64,000 nt of DNA from the NCBI RefSeq assembly GCF_000515215.1, contig NZ_KI911557.1, positions 3,157,741 through 3,221,740 on the forward strand, in the 5' to 3' direction. Every line of letters starts with the position of its first letter. The stretch's first letter is position 1. Shown here piece by piece: positions 15,417 through 25,076 of this stretch. A program made the position numbers and the translations under genes. The notes under the pieces were generated by a model. The model worked only from the letters and a program-made list of their open reading frames with translations. It searched no databases and had not been told where the DNA came from. The DNA comes from Methylomonas sp. 11b (GTDB lineage: Bacteria > Pseudomonadota > Gammaproteobacteria > Methylococcales > Methylomonadaceae).

Positions 15417-17780
15417 TCATTGCGGCACAAACTGCAACACGTCCCCAACCGCCACCGACCGCAACGGCAAGGCCACTCCATCCCGCCAAAAATTCTGCTG
15501 GTCGCGGTAATGTGCCGATAAAGGGTGGCCGGACTGGCCGCCCGGCATGTGGAATATGGCGGCTTCCGGGTGGGAGGGCGACAAGACCAGCCGCTCGCTG
15601 GCGCCATGGGCGTTGTCCATGACCTTGACGCAAACGCTGGCGCAGCCGTCGCTGTCGAAGGCGGGCATGTCCAGCACGCCGCTCAAAGCAGACGCTACTT
15701 TGCTGAACGGGTGGCGTAAATTAACCGGGTGGGTCATACCCCAGGTCAGTTGATCGGGTTCGACAGCGGGATATTTCTCACGCAGCACTTGCACGGTTTG
15801 CCGCAAGGTTGCCACGATCATGGCCTGCCAATCGTCTTGATAACGCCCATTCAGCACACCCTTGGGCCGTTGTGTCAGCAATTGCCGGAGCGGCGTTTCC
15901 ATTTCCCGCCAGGCGTAACGAAATTGCGGGTCCAGCGTTTGGCTGGCAGCGACCACTTTCTCAAATACTGCGCCGGCCAGGCGGGTTCGGAATTCACTCA
16001 AGATTGGCGCGCCTAGGCTATCGGTTTGCATATAGCCGTCCCAGGCCGCGATGGCGTTGCGGGCTTTTTGCAAACCGTCGTCCGCGTCGCTCAGATGGTC
16101 TAAAGCGTCCAGTGCCAATTGCCGATAAAACGCCAGAACTTCACTGCGGGTATCCAGTTGGATTGCCAGCAAATCTTGTTCGGTCAGGCCGTTGCGACTT
16201 TTCAGCAATTCCTCGATGCGGTGCGCTCGATAGCTCAAGGACCAGTTATGGCCGATCACATAAGGATAATCCCGGCCCAGGGTACGATTGTTGGCGGTGA
16301 CAATAAAACCGTCCGCCGGGTCTAGCAGCCGTGGCAATTCATCGGGAGGGATAGAGCCAGCCCAATCAAGATTGCCATCGGCCCAAGACTGACTGATCAG
16401 ACCCTCGAACCCGCGGCGCTTGGGGAAGCGCCCCATGTAAGTCCAAGCGATATGGCCGTCACGATCAGCAATCACCACATTCTGCGGCGGCCCGCCGAAC
16501 CGATTCATTATCGCCACGGCTTGTTGGGTATTACGGGCTTGGTCCATATCCATCAGGCCCAGGTCCACAAAGTGCGGCTCAAGCGCAGTCCATTTGATCG
16601 CCACCGGTTGGCTCAGCAAGTCCTGATCGGATACCGGCCCCCACTCGCTGTCGCGCAAGGTCAGCGTCACGTCGGGCTCGCCTTTAACCCGAATGGTTTC
16701 CTGGTGTTCGGTAAACGCTTGCCAGCCATGCGGCGTGCGATATTGGCCGGGATGGGCCGAATCGATGTCCAGGCGGATCAAATCCAGAAAGTCGCCGGTG
16801 ACATTGGTAAAGCCCCAGGCCACATCATCGTTGCCGCCGACGATTACGGCGGGTACGCCGGGCAAGGTGATGCCGTAGATATGGCGATTGTCGTAGTTCA
16901 GATCGGCGCGGTACCAGATGTTGGGCACATTCAGCGCCAAGTGCATGTCGTTGGCAATCATCGCCCGGCCATCGCTGGTTTTGCTGCCGGCGACCACCCA
17001 GTTGTTGGATCCGGACACCACGTTTTCGGCATCCACTGCTTGATTAAGTGCCAGCGTTGAATCGCTGCCGGGCAGGCTGGCCAGCGCCTCAAGCGGAATC
17101 GCTGGCTGGAAGCGGCGCGGTTGGCTGCCGCCGACCAATTCCTTGGCGTAGGGATCGGTATCCGGCGTCAAAAACGTCACCAGATCCTGAGGCAGTGCGC
17201 GAGCCATGACGCTGACCATGCGCTCGTCCTGTTCCTGGCCGTTCAGGGTTTGAAACATCGCCAACACCACGAGAATGCTGTCTTCGGGGCGCCACGTCTC
17301 GGGGCGGTGGCGCAGCACCAGAAACTCCGGCGGCAGGACACGGGCATGGTCGATGAATTGATTCACCCCATCGACATAAGCCTGCAATGCCAGACGTTGG
17401 GCCGGCGGCAAATCGGTAACGATGCGTTGCGCGGCGCGGTCCATTTGATAGACGCGTTGTTTGCGGTCCGCATCCAGTGCCTTGGCGCCAAACAGCTCGG
17501 CTAGGCGTCCCGCGCTTTTGCGGCGCATCAATTCCATCTGAAACAAACGGTCGCGGGCATGCAAGTAGCCCAGGACACGATAGGCGTCTTTCCGCTGGGT
17601 TGCTTCGATTTCCGGCACGCCGAACGTATCGCATTTGACGCTGGCTTGACTGGAAAGGCCGGGCAAAACCACCTCGCCATTTTCGGCGGGTAGAGATGCC
17701 AGCAACAGCCCTATTATCAAAGCAATTCCGCTGAAAATAACACCGGTAATCGACAAGAAGGCGACGCGCATTCTGGACAT
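15417..17780 (-). CDS. penicillin-acylase-family Ntn hydrolase
   Basis: A 787-residue protein. One N-terminal hydrophobic segment (FLSITGVIFSGIALIIGLLL) acts as signal anchor for export to the periplasm. Family blocks: FGVPEIEATQRKDAYRVLGY, LHARDRLFQMELMRRKSAGR, then the autoprocessing site in VSGSNNWVVAG (about residues 251-261), where the Ser becomes the new N-terminal nucleophile of the beta chain. ANDMHLALNVPNIWY and the late VGGNDDVAWGFTN complete the pattern. Such enzymes cleave amides, including beta-lactam side chains and acyl-homoserine lactones; the natural substrate here is unknown. Length is normal. The gene is alone on its strand stretch. Confidence 0.92.
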   Translation of the reverse strand: MSRMRVAFLSITGVIFSGIALIIGLLLASLPAENGEVVLPGLSSQASVKCDTFGVPEIEATQRKDAYRVLGYLHARDRLFQMELMRRKSAGRLAELFGAKALDADRKQRVYQMDRAAQRIVTDLPPAQRLALQAYVDGVNQFIDHARVLPPEFLVLRHRPETWRPEDSILVVLAMFQTLNGQEQDERMVSVMARALPQDLVTFLTPDTDPYAKELVGGSQPRRFQPAIPLEALASLPGSDSTLALNQAVDAENVVSGSNNWVVAGSKTSDGRAMIANDMHLALNVPNIWYRADLNYDNRHIYGITLPGVPAVIVGGNDDVAWGFTNVTGDFLDLIRLDIDSAHPGQYRTPHGWQAFTEHQETIRVKGEPDVTLTLRDSEWGPVSDQDLLSQPVAIKWTALEPHFVDLGLMDMDQARNTQQAVAIMNRFGGPPQNVVIADRDGHIAWTYMGRFPKRRGFEGLISQSWADGNLDWAGSIPPDELPRLLDPADGFIVTANNRTLGRDYPYVIGHNWSLSYRAHRIEELLKSRNGLTEQDLLAIQLDTRSEVLAFYRQLALDALDHLSDADDGLQKARNAIAAWDGYMQTDSLGAPILSEFRTRLAGAVFEKVVAASQTLDPQFRYAWREMETPLRQLLTQRPKGVLNGRYQDDWQAMIVATLRQTVQVLREKYPAVEPDQLTWGMTHPVNLRHPFSKVASALSGVLDMPAFDSDGCASVCVKVMDNAHGASERLVLSPSHPEAAIFHMPGGQSGHPLSAHYRDQQNFWRDGVALPLRSVAVGDVLQFVPQ

Positions 17781-17945
17781 GGTTGATATAGCCTCGGGGA
17801 GATCGGAAAAATTGGCGAGGCGAAAGTCGCCAACCGCCCTGGCTATTATAGGGCTAAGCGATTAAAAGCAGACTGACCAGATTTTTAGCAAGGCGGAGTT
17901 TATTAACTAGACTCCGCTATCAAAAACACCCGAAATACATGCGTC

Positions 17946-17984
17946 AAAAAATCGGTTTCGGCGCGGCTTTTTCCGAAACCGATT
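17946..17984 (-). terminator. rho-independent terminator of the SulP gene
   Basis: Perfect 12-bp inverted repeat, AATCGGTTTCGG at 17950-17961 and its complement at 17973-17984, with an 11-base loop. On the minus strand it is followed by a T-run, about 45 bases after the SulP stop. Confidence 0.85.
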
Positions 17985-18027
17985 AGCAACTTTGCATTGG
18001 TAGCGGCTTAAAGTAGCCGGTTTTACA

Positions 18028-19587
18028 TTAGTGAGCGGACGAAGAAATGTCACATGAGACGCTAAAGCCCTGGATTTCTAAATTAATACCACGATCCCGC
18101 GCGGCCAGTAGAAAATCCGCGATGGTTTCAATGATGTCTTGATCGATGAACAACGCTTTGGAGCCGTCAATCAGCAATTCACAATCATTGGGTATGGCGG
18201 ATAGATGCTTGCGTAGCAAGGCCTTATTCAAGAAGGAGACATCCTTATGCAGGCGCAATAAATAATGGTCGCCGTGCTGGGTCAAGGTAATCGCCGCATG
18301 GAAGTTGGCTTTCAAGACGAAGTAGAATCCGGCAGCCATACCAATGGCAATACCCAGCAACAGGTCAGTGAATAAAATCGCCACAACGGTAATCGCAAAC
18401 GGCGCGAACTGATTCCAGCCCTTCCGGTAAAACTCCACGAACAGTGCCGGCTTGGCTAGTTTGTAGCCGGTTTGCAGCAGAATTGCCGCCAAACAGGCCA
18501 GCGGAATCATGTTCAAATATTTCGCAAAAAACAGCACGCTGACCAATAGCAAAACGCCGTGTAAGAATGACGCTATTTTGGTCTGGCCGCCGGCATTGAT
18601 ATTGGCCGAACTACGCACGATCACGGCGGTAATCGGCAGGCCGCCCATCAAGCCGCTGACCATGTTGCCCAGGCCCTGGGCTTTAAGCTCCCGATTGGTA
18701 GGCGCAACGCGTTTGTGCGGGTCCAATTTATCGACCGCCTCTATGCTCAGCAAGGTTTCCAGGCTGGCGATAATCGCAATGGTCACCGCTACGCTGTAAA
18801 TTTTCGGATTGCTGAAATAACTGAAATCCGGCAGGCGCAATTGGTTGATAAAGTTGGCGGTACTGCCCAACTCGGGAAGCGATACCAGGTGTTTTTCGCC
18901 AATCATCATATCGGGCGCAAAACGCAAAGCCAGCGCGTTGAAACTGACACCCCAAATAACGGCCAGCAACGGACCGGGAATCAGCTTTAAAAGCTTAAAC
19001 TGCTTGATAAATCCGGAATCCCAAACGATCAAAATCATTAGCGCTACGGCACTGACGATAGTAACGCCGGGGGTTATCGCTTCCAAGGCCTCCGACAATT
19101 CAAAAAAGCTCGATTCCGCGCTCTCCTGCATATAACTTTCATCGCCTTCGAAGCTGGTATCGTAACCGGTGGCATGCGGCGTTTGCTTGATGATCAAAAT
19201 CAAGCCTATCGCCGCCAGCATGCCTTTAATTACCGAAGCCGGAAAAAATGCACCAATCACCCCGGCTTTCAAAAAGCCCAGCACTATTTGCAAGCCGCCG
19301 GCCAGCACCACGCTCAGCAAAAAACCGCCAAAGCCATCCAGGGTTTCGATGGCTTCGAAGACGATAACCGTCAATCCGGCTGCCGGTCCGGAAACGCTCA
19401 ATTGCGAGCCGCTAGCCCAGGAAACCAGAATACCGCCCACCAAGCCGGCAATAATGCCGGAGAACAGCGGTGCACCGGACGCTAATGCAACCCCCAGGCA
19501 TAACGGTAAAGCCACCAGAAAGACTACGATACCGGCCGGTAAGTCCTGGTGCAGATGTTTCATGTAAGAATTCAATTGAGATTTCAT
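18028..19587 (-). CDS. SulP-family anion transporter, likely bicarbonate
   Basis: A 519-residue membrane protein of the SLC26/SulP family, with about 10-14 spans. The N-terminus has the typical DLPAGIVVFLVALPLCLGVALASGAP split over the first span, and the late block GLMGGLPITAVIVRSSANINAGGQTK carries the conserved anion-site region. The last 80 residues look like a STAS domain (LRLHKDVSFLNKALLRKHL, then a LLIDGSKALFIDQD strand). Some members move sulfate, others bicarbonate with Na+ (BicA type). Its position 32 bases after a beta-carbonic anhydrase gene, at the end of a DabA/DabB cluster, argues for bicarbonate or carbonate (inference). The gene ends in a strong terminator. Confidence 0.93.
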   Translation of the reverse strand: MKSQLNSYMKHLHQDLPAGIVVFLVALPLCLGVALASGAPLFSGIIAGLVGGILVSWASGSQLSVSGPAAGLTVIVFEAIETLDGFGGFLLSVVLAGGLQIVLGFLKAGVIGAFFPASVIKGMLAAIGLILIIKQTPHATGYDTSFEGDESYMQESAESSFFELSEALEAITPGVTIVSAVALMILIVWDSGFIKQFKLLKLIPGPLLAVIWGVSFNALALRFAPDMMIGEKHLVSLPELGSTANFINQLRLPDFSYFSNPKIYSVAVTIAIIASLETLLSIEAVDKLDPHKRVAPTNRELKAQGLGNMVSGLMGGLPITAVIVRSSANINAGGQTKIASFLHGVLLLVSVLFFAKYLNMIPLACLAAILLQTGYKLAKPALFVEFYRKGWNQFAPFAITVVAILFTDLLLGIAIGMAAGFYFVLKANFHAAITLTQHGDHYLLRLHKDVSFLNKALLRKHLSAIPNDCELLIDGSKALFIDQDIIETIADFLLAARDRGINLEIQGFSVSCDISSSAH

Positions 19588-19619
19588 TGGTTTACCCAGT
19601 CGTTGCGAAAATCCGGATG

Positions 19620-20252
19620 CTAGTCGGCATAGCGGTAAATCGGATTGATTTGCGTGTTATGGTCGAGTTTGATCAATTCATTGATCAAGCCGTCGTTCAG
19701 GCCGTATACCCAGCCATGTAAAGTGGGTTTGTGCCCGTGTTTCCAGGCCGACTGAATAATCGAGGTGTGCGCTAGGCGATAAACTTGCTCGATGATATTC
19801 AGCTCGATCAGGCGATCCGTTTTTTTCTCAGGCGGAATAGACTCAAGCTCTTCCTGATGCAAACGGTATATATCTTTAATGTGCAGCAACCATTTATTGG
19901 TGATAACCAGATCGGATTTTTGCGGCTGCAAGGCCGCTTTTACGCCGCCGCAGCCGTAATGGCCGCAAACGATAACGTGCTTAACTTTTAAGACCGAAAT
20001 GGCATATTGCAAAACGCTCAGACAATTGAAATCGGTGACGATGACCTGATTGGCAATATTGCGATGCACAAAAATTTCGCCGGGCTTGGCGTTGACGACT
20101 GTCTCAGCGGGCACTCGGCTATCCGAGCAGCCTATCCACAAAAAGTCGGGCTTTTGTTCTTTGGCCAACTGGACAAAAAATTCCGGGTCTTTTCTACTGA
20201 CTTCTTCCGACCAGGCTTTGTTTTCAAGTAGTAATTTCGTGGGTGTAATCAT
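19620..20252 (-). CDS. beta-class carbonic anhydrase
   Basis: A 210-residue protein with the full zinc site: C42, D44 and R46 in CSDSRVPAE, and H98 and C101 in HYGCGG. This is the normal beta class, about 200-230 residues. It interconverts CO2 and bicarbonate in the cytoplasm. It is transcribed with the SulP gene (32-base gap) and lies 148 bases downstream of the last antiporter-like gene, with its own likely promoter in between. In the cluster it would equilibrate imported inorganic carbon for carboxylases. There is no signal peptide. Confidence 0.96.
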   Translation of the reverse strand: MITPTKLLLENKAWSEEVSRKDPEFFVQLAKEQKPDFLWIGCSDSRVPAETVVNAKPGEIFVHRNIANQVIVTDFNCLSVLQYAISVLKVKHVIVCGHYGCGGVKAALQPQKSDLVITNKWLLHIKDIYRLHQEELESIPPEKKTDRLIELNIIEQVYRLAHTSIIQSAWKHGHKPTLHGWVYGLNDGLINELIKLDHNTQINPIYRYAD

Positions 20253-20337
20253 AATGGGTGTCCTTATTTTCTATCACTATGCGTTCTGGAGCGTATCCGG
20301 AACGGGTTATTCAAAAGAATGTGCCTTTATCGGTAAT

Positions 20338-20365
20338 ACTATATCGAATCGAAACTATATGGCAA
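20338..20365 (-). promoter_or_regulatory. sigma-70-type promoter before carbonic anhydrase gene
   Basis: Read on the minus strand: TTGCCA (20360-20365), 16-base spacer, TATAGT (20338-20343). It lies about 85 bases upstream of the carbonic anhydrase ATG, suggesting that the CA-SulP pair can be expressed apart from the dab genes. Confidence 0.5.
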
Positions 20366-20400
20366 TTGCTTTGCGATCTAAATCTGCGCTAAAGCAAAAG

Positions 20401-21972
20401 TTATATTGAACCATCGTTCTGCGCGCCTGAAATTGTGGTTCTCTGCGTGAGTTTCGATTCCGTTGTCGCCTGCGGAACCGCCACGCTTAACCGCTGCCAC
20501 CAGGACTGCAAACTAGTTTCTTGCCAGGACAACAGCCATTGCGGATAAAGGCCTATCACCAATACCAGCAGCGCGGGCACGACCAGCAGAACCAGCTCAC
20601 GGGGACGCAGATCCTGTGCTTTGGCTACGCTGTCGTGCATAACCGGGCCGAAAAATGCCCGTCTGACAAAACCCAACAGATACGCCGCGCCCAATACCGC
20701 ACCGAACAAAGCCACCATCGCCAGTGCCGGATAGGCTTGCAAAGCGCCGAGAACCATCAGCAATTCGGCCGGGAAGCCATTCGTGCCGGGCACGCCGATG
20801 CTGGACAGCGCAAATACAAAAAACAAGACGGTCAGGCGCGGCATGGGCTTGGCTAAGCCGCCGAGATGAACCAAATCGGTACTACCCAAACGTTGCTGAA
20901 TCATGCCGGCGATTAGCATCAAGCTGCCGGCGACAATGCCGAAATTCAGCAACTGCATGACCGCGCCCTGTAAACCTTGCAGATTAAAAGTGGCGATACC
21001 GACAATCACCAACCCGACATGGCTAATGCTGGAATAAGCCAACAAGCGGCGCAGATTGGTTTGCTGCAACGCGATCAAGGCACCGTAAATCAGCGTCACC
21101 GCACCGAGTATCGCCAACAGCCAGCGATGCTCCAGCGCAGCTTGCGGAGCCAGAGGTATCGCAAAGCGAATGATGCCGTAAACGCCCAGTTTCAAGCCGA
21201 CCAGCAAGGCGCTCAGAAAAGTCGGTGCCTCCATTGCCGTGGTCGGCAACCAGGTGTGAAACGGTAACAGCGGCGCTTTTACCGCAAACCCCAAAATCAG
21301 CAACAAAAAAATCAAGCCTTGCGCCGATTCGGGTATCGGTGTGTTCAACAACACCGGCAGACTGAAAGCCAAATCCTGCGGGATTGCCCCACCGGTATAG
21401 TGCGCATGATTGATCGCCAGCAAAATAATCCCGAACAACAAGGGCACACCGCCGAATAACATGTACAAGGTATATTTCATCGCCGCATGCCGTCGCTCGG
21501 CGCCGATCCCCCATAAACCGATCAGGAAGAAAATCGGCGGCAAGGTTAGCTCCCAAAACAGGAAGAACAAGGCTAGGTCCAGAGCCGTGAACACGCCGAT
21601 GGTCACGCTTTCCAAGGCCAGCATCAGTGCCAGTTGAAAGCGGTTTAGTCGTTGTACGCTATTCCAGCTGGCCAACAAAGTCATCAGCGTCAGCAAGGCA
21701 GTCATCGGCAAAAACAGTATCGAGATACCGTCTACACCGAGTTGATAGTGAATATTCAGGCCGGGTATCCAGGGATAGTCTTCCAGCAACTGAAAATCGC
21801 CGCGCGCGGTATCGAAAACCCGAGCCGCGGCAATGGTAAAAAGCAATTCGACAACGGCTACCAGTAATGCACCGCGCTTGGCTAACTGGCCATCCCGGAT
21901 GAATACCAGCGACAGCGCTCCCAGCAGCGGCCAAGCCAGACACAAGGACAGCCAAGGGAAATTATCAATCAT
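20401..21972 (-). CDS. NuoM-like proton-conducting antiporter subunit (third in run)
   Basis: A 523-residue protein with about 14 spans of the NuoM/MrpD family. The pump residues are in place: Glu in FLFWELTLPPIFFLIGLWG, Lys in FAVKAPLLPFHTWLP, and Lys in LLVGLKLGVYGIIRF. The N-terminus WLSLCLAWPLLGALSLVFI is typical. It overlaps the preceding NuoM-like gene by 8 bases, so the two are translationally coupled. No other complex I subunits are present. It probably forms part of a membrane module that feeds the DabA carbonic-anhydrase-like protein with cation-gradient energy (inference from context). Confidence 0.85.
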   Translation of the reverse strand: MIDNFPWLSLCLAWPLLGALSLVFIRDGQLAKRGALLVAVVELLFTIAAARVFDTARGDFQLLEDYPWIPGLNIHYQLGVDGISILFLPMTALLTLMTLLASWNSVQRLNRFQLALMLALESVTIGVFTALDLALFFLFWELTLPPIFFLIGLWGIGAERRHAAMKYTLYMLFGGVPLLFGIILLAINHAHYTGGAIPQDLAFSLPVLLNTPIPESAQGLIFLLLILGFAVKAPLLPFHTWLPTTAMEAPTFLSALLVGLKLGVYGIIRFAIPLAPQAALEHRWLLAILGAVTLIYGALIALQQTNLRRLLAYSSISHVGLVIVGIATFNLQGLQGAVMQLLNFGIVAGSLMLIAGMIQQRLGSTDLVHLGGLAKPMPRLTVLFFVFALSSIGVPGTNGFPAELLMVLGALQAYPALAMVALFGAVLGAAYLLGFVRRAFFGPVMHDSVAKAQDLRPRELVLLVVPALLVLVIGLYPQWLLSWQETSLQSWWQRLSVAVPQATTESKLTQRTTISGAQNDGSI

Positions 21973-23506
21973 GGTGCGGGCCGTTCATGTGGTGGCTGTG
22001 ATGTTCCGGATAATGTTCGCCGATTTCCTTGGCTTCCTGATCGATATATTTCAGCCAGGGGGTGGTGTAAAAACCGGTGCCGATCAGCAAGCCGCAAATG
22101 GTGACGGCAATAATCCGTTCTTTTAACACCGGGTGATGAATGCTGCCGTAGGGCTGTACGAAGCGTTTGGGATGCGCAATGAACAGCCGCTGAAACGCCC
22201 AGAGCAAAAAAGCCGCGCCCAGCACGTTACCCAGCAAAATCGCAATCGCAATATACCAACCGTGTTCCTCGATGGTGCCTTCGATCAGCAAATGCGCCGC
22301 GTCGAAACCTGGCGTGCCGGGCATGACCATGGTGCTAAGCGCGGAAATCAAAAACAGCAAGGCGATAGTCGAATTGGTCTCGAACAAACCGCCCAAACGC
22401 GGCAGAAAGGACGTACGAGTGCGTTCGTAAATCAAACCGATACTGAACAGCATGCCGGCAGTCGCCAGACCGTAAGCTATCGACAGCAGAATACTGCCTT
22501 CCAACGCAAAATCGTTGAAGGAAAACACACCTATCACCAACATGCCGGTATGACTGATCACCGCAAACGCCAATAGCCGGCGCATATTGATTTGCATCAG
22601 TGCCAGCAAGGCGCCGTAAAAAATGCCTATCAAGCCCAGATCGACGACAAAATGCACCCACTGCTCGGCGGCGCCGGGCACTAGCGGCAGAATGAAGCGG
22701 ATCAAGGCGTAAATGCCCAGCTTCAAGCCGGTTAGAAAAATCGCCGCGCTGGCAGCCGTGCCGTGTTCGGCCAGCAAGGGTAGCCAGGCGTGAAACGGAA
22801 ACAGCGGCATGCGGATGGCAAAGCCGAAAAACAGCAGGATAAAGATCAGGGTTTCGTTGGGAATCGCCAGGTTGTGATGTTTCAAGGTTAACCAATCAAA
22901 ACTTAGATCCAGCCCGTTTTGCGCCAAACCAAAGCTCAACAGCACAAAACCGGCCAGACTCATCGCCAGACCGGACAGCCAGTATTGCAATACCGATTTC
23001 ACTACCTGATTGCGCTGTTTGCCGGTACCGGCAAATACCGTCAATAACACCACCGGCACCATTTCCAGCAAGCACCAGAACCAGAATTGCAGGGTGTTTA
23101 GCGCCGCAAAGGCACCGATTAAAATGCCTTGATAAGCCAACAGGCAGGCAATGAATAGGCGATCATTACGATGCCGGGTGATCAAGGTATACACCAGCGC
23201 CAGTAAACCTAAAATTGCCGTCAGCGGAATAAACAGAATATTGGTGCCGTCCACACCAACCCGATAGTTCATCCCCAGCAATTGAAAATGTTCGGCAAGA
23301 TGGATGCCGGGCGTTTCCGAGTCGAATATCAGTAAGAGATAAATACTCAGCAACACGTTCAGCAGCGCGCCGCCAAAGGCCAGCCGTACGCTATAAATCG
23401 GCTTGGCGAATACCACCGCCAACATGGTCAGCAACGGCACCAACGTCAACACCGTTAACAGCGGCACAGCCGCCACTGCATGCCAGAAAACAATAGGGGT
23501 ATTCAT
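21965..23506 (-). CDS. NuoM-like antiporter subunit with Arg at one pump site
   Basis: A 513-residue protein of the same fold. Glu is kept in the helix WFWCLLEMVPVVLLTVF and Lys in LTGLKLGIYALIRF. At the first conserved Lys it has Arg (FAIRMPLFPFHAWLP, about residue 236), which distinguishes it from its neighbour. The C-terminus is His-rich (HYPEHHSHHMNGPHHD), an unusual cytoplasmic or periplasmic tail that could bind metal. Its start overlaps the stop of dabB by 4 bases (ATGA) and its end overlaps the next NuoM-like gene, so the three are one translational unit. Confidence 0.85.
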   Translation of the reverse strand: MNTPIVFWHAVAAVPLLTVLTLVPLLTMLAVVFAKPIYSVRLAFGGALLNVLLSIYLLLIFDSETPGIHLAEHFQLLGMNYRVGVDGTNILFIPLTAILGLLALVYTLITRHRNDRLFIACLLAYQGILIGAFAALNTLQFWFWCLLEMVPVVLLTVFAGTGKQRNQVVKSVLQYWLSGLAMSLAGFVLLSFGLAQNGLDLSFDWLTLKHHNLAIPNETLIFILLFFGFAIRMPLFPFHAWLPLLAEHGTAASAAIFLTGLKLGIYALIRFILPLVPGAAEQWVHFVVDLGLIGIFYGALLALMQINMRRLLAFAVISHTGMLVIGVFSFNDFALEGSILLSIAYGLATAGMLFSIGLIYERTRTSFLPRLGGLFETNSTIALLFLISALSTMVMPGTPGFDAAHLLIEGTIEEHGWYIAIAILLGNVLGAAFLLWAFQRLFIAHPKRFVQPYGSIHHPVLKERIIAVTICGLLIGTGFYTTPWLKYIDQEAKEIGEHYPEHHSHHMNGPHHD

Positions 23507-25074
23507 CGGTATCCCAGCGCTACCATCAAGGTGATCAACACAAACAACGCCAGATAGCGCGGCTGTAACAATAATTGCTCGAAACGGTTGGCGGCCTGAC
23601 CCAGACGCCGGCCGAGCCGAATCGAATCACGGCCGATGCCGCGCAGAATAAAGTGATATTCAAACCAGTTCAGCAAGGCTGCCGTCCACTGTGCCAGTTT
23701 GCCGGCCAAACCGCTGCCTTGCGCGAAACTATCTTCCTGGCTATTCAGGTTGGCACCCATTTTTTGTTCTTCCCATTGCGCCAAGGACGACACGGCTTTG
23801 ATCGCAGGCGCCGGCGCACCTAGGGCAGGATCGACGATGTGCTCGTCGATATACCGCACATCCTTGGCTAACCGCAAAACCGGCTTAACTAGCAACCAAT
23901 CCATGGCCGGTTCCAGCCAACCGCGCTGCAAGGACGCGATAAATGCCCAGCGACAATTTGCCAACGCCGGTGCCACCGGTCGGATAGCTTGACCGTGGGT
24001 GTTGTGCAAGATGGAGGGGGCGGTGAGCAGTAAATAGCACCGCACCACGGCATGCGCGCACAGATGCCAAGCCGCCAAAGTCCAAAAGCCCAAGCCGCAT
24101 TCAACAAACATCAACCCCAGTTGCGCGGAGGTGGCAAAGATTTGCGAGCTTTTAATATCGGTCTGGCTCAAGCCTACCCAATAGCTATAAATCGCCGTCA
24201 ACGCGCCGAGCACAGTCAACAAAGACATCGCCAGCGGCGCCTGCATAAACAGGGGCTCTAACTGGATAATCAAAAACACGCCGGCATGGATCATGGCCCC
24301 GCCGTAGAAAATGGCGCTGGACGGCGTCGGCCCTTCCATCGCCCGCGCCAGCCAGGGCGTGAAGGGAATCTGCGCGGATTTGGCAAATGCCGCCACGGCA
24401 AAACTCAATGCCAGCAAAGTGGCGTCGCCAGGCTCCAGATCGGCCGCGCTAAGGTTAATAGTCTGCCAGTCGGCATTTTCCAGCCAGGCCAAAGCCAGGC
24501 AGATGGCCAGAATAAAGCCGCCGTCGCCGATGCGATTGGTCACAAACACCCGAGTGGCGTTATGCACGGCGATGGGGCGGTCGTAGGCATAAGCAATCAG
24601 CCAGTAAGAACAAACCCCGGCTATCTCCCAGGCGATAAAGGTAAACACCGCGTTGCCGGATAACACCAATAACAGCATCGCCGCCGCGAATAAATTCAGA
24701 ATGAAAAAGAAACGATGGAAGCCGGTCTCGCGGTGCATATAATTCACCGAGAAACGTATCGCGACCAGCAACAGCAAGGAAAACACACTCGCCAGAGCCA
24801 GATTGAAACCGCCGGTAGTCAGTTTGTAATCTATGATCAGCGAACCGCTGCGCAGCCAGGTACCGTATGAGACTGAGTCGGGAAGCTGGCCGGATAAATC
24901 AGCTATCAATAAGCTTAAGGCCGTCAGCACCGATAGGCTGATAGCCGTTAAAGCCAGCCGCGCCGTGGTTTTCTCGCCGGCCTCGCCGTCGATAATCCGG
25001 CAAAAATGCAGGCCGCCGATCAGCAGCGCGGCCAATAACGGGAATAAGGGAATCAGGGTTGCGTAGGCTGCCAT
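23503..25074 (-). CDS. dabB: DabB-type NuoL-like cation-coupling subunit
   Basis: About 523 residues from ATG 25074, two bases after the dabA stop; a longer in-frame start would overlap dabA and is unlikely. NuoL-type Proton_antipo_M features: GFNLALASVFSLLLLVAIRF, VNYMHRETGFHRFFFILNLF, Glu in FTFIAWEIAGVCSYWLIAY, Lys in AAFAKSAQIPFTPWLARAM. The second Lys position has His (GGAMIHAGVFLIIQ). Known: DabB with DabA forms an energy-coupled vectorial carbonic anhydrase that accumulates bicarbonate. The immediate neighbour dabA supports this assignment strongly. Confidence 0.88.
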   Translation of the reverse strand: MAAYATLIPLFPLLAALLIGGLHFCRIIDGEAGEKTTARLALTAISLSVLTALSLLIADLSGQLPDSVSYGTWLRSGSLIIDYKLTTGGFNLALASVFSLLLLVAIRFSVNYMHRETGFHRFFFILNLFAAAMLLLVLSGNAVFTFIAWEIAGVCSYWLIAYAYDRPIAVHNATRVFVTNRIGDGGFILAICLALAWLENADWQTINLSAADLEPGDATLLALSFAVAAFAKSAQIPFTPWLARAMEGPTPSSAIFYGGAMIHAGVFLIIQLEPLFMQAPLAMSLLTVLGALTAIYSYWVGLSQTDIKSSQIFATSAQLGLMFVECGLGFWTLAAWHLCAHAVVRCYLLLTAPSILHNTHGQAIRPVAPALANCRWAFIASLQRGWLEPAMDWLLVKPVLRLAKDVRYIDEHIVDPALGAPAPAIKAVSSLAQWEEQKMGANLNSQEDSFAQGSGLAGKLAQWTAALLNWFEYHFILRGIGRDSIRLGRRLGQAANRFEQLLLQPRYLALFVLITLMVALGYR

Positions 25075-25076
25075 AC

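Noticed and set aside
15809..16300. Plus-strand frame of 163 codons within the acylase gene
   Set aside because: It is a shadow of the high-GC acylase coding frame; composition is Arg and Pro-rich without motifs.
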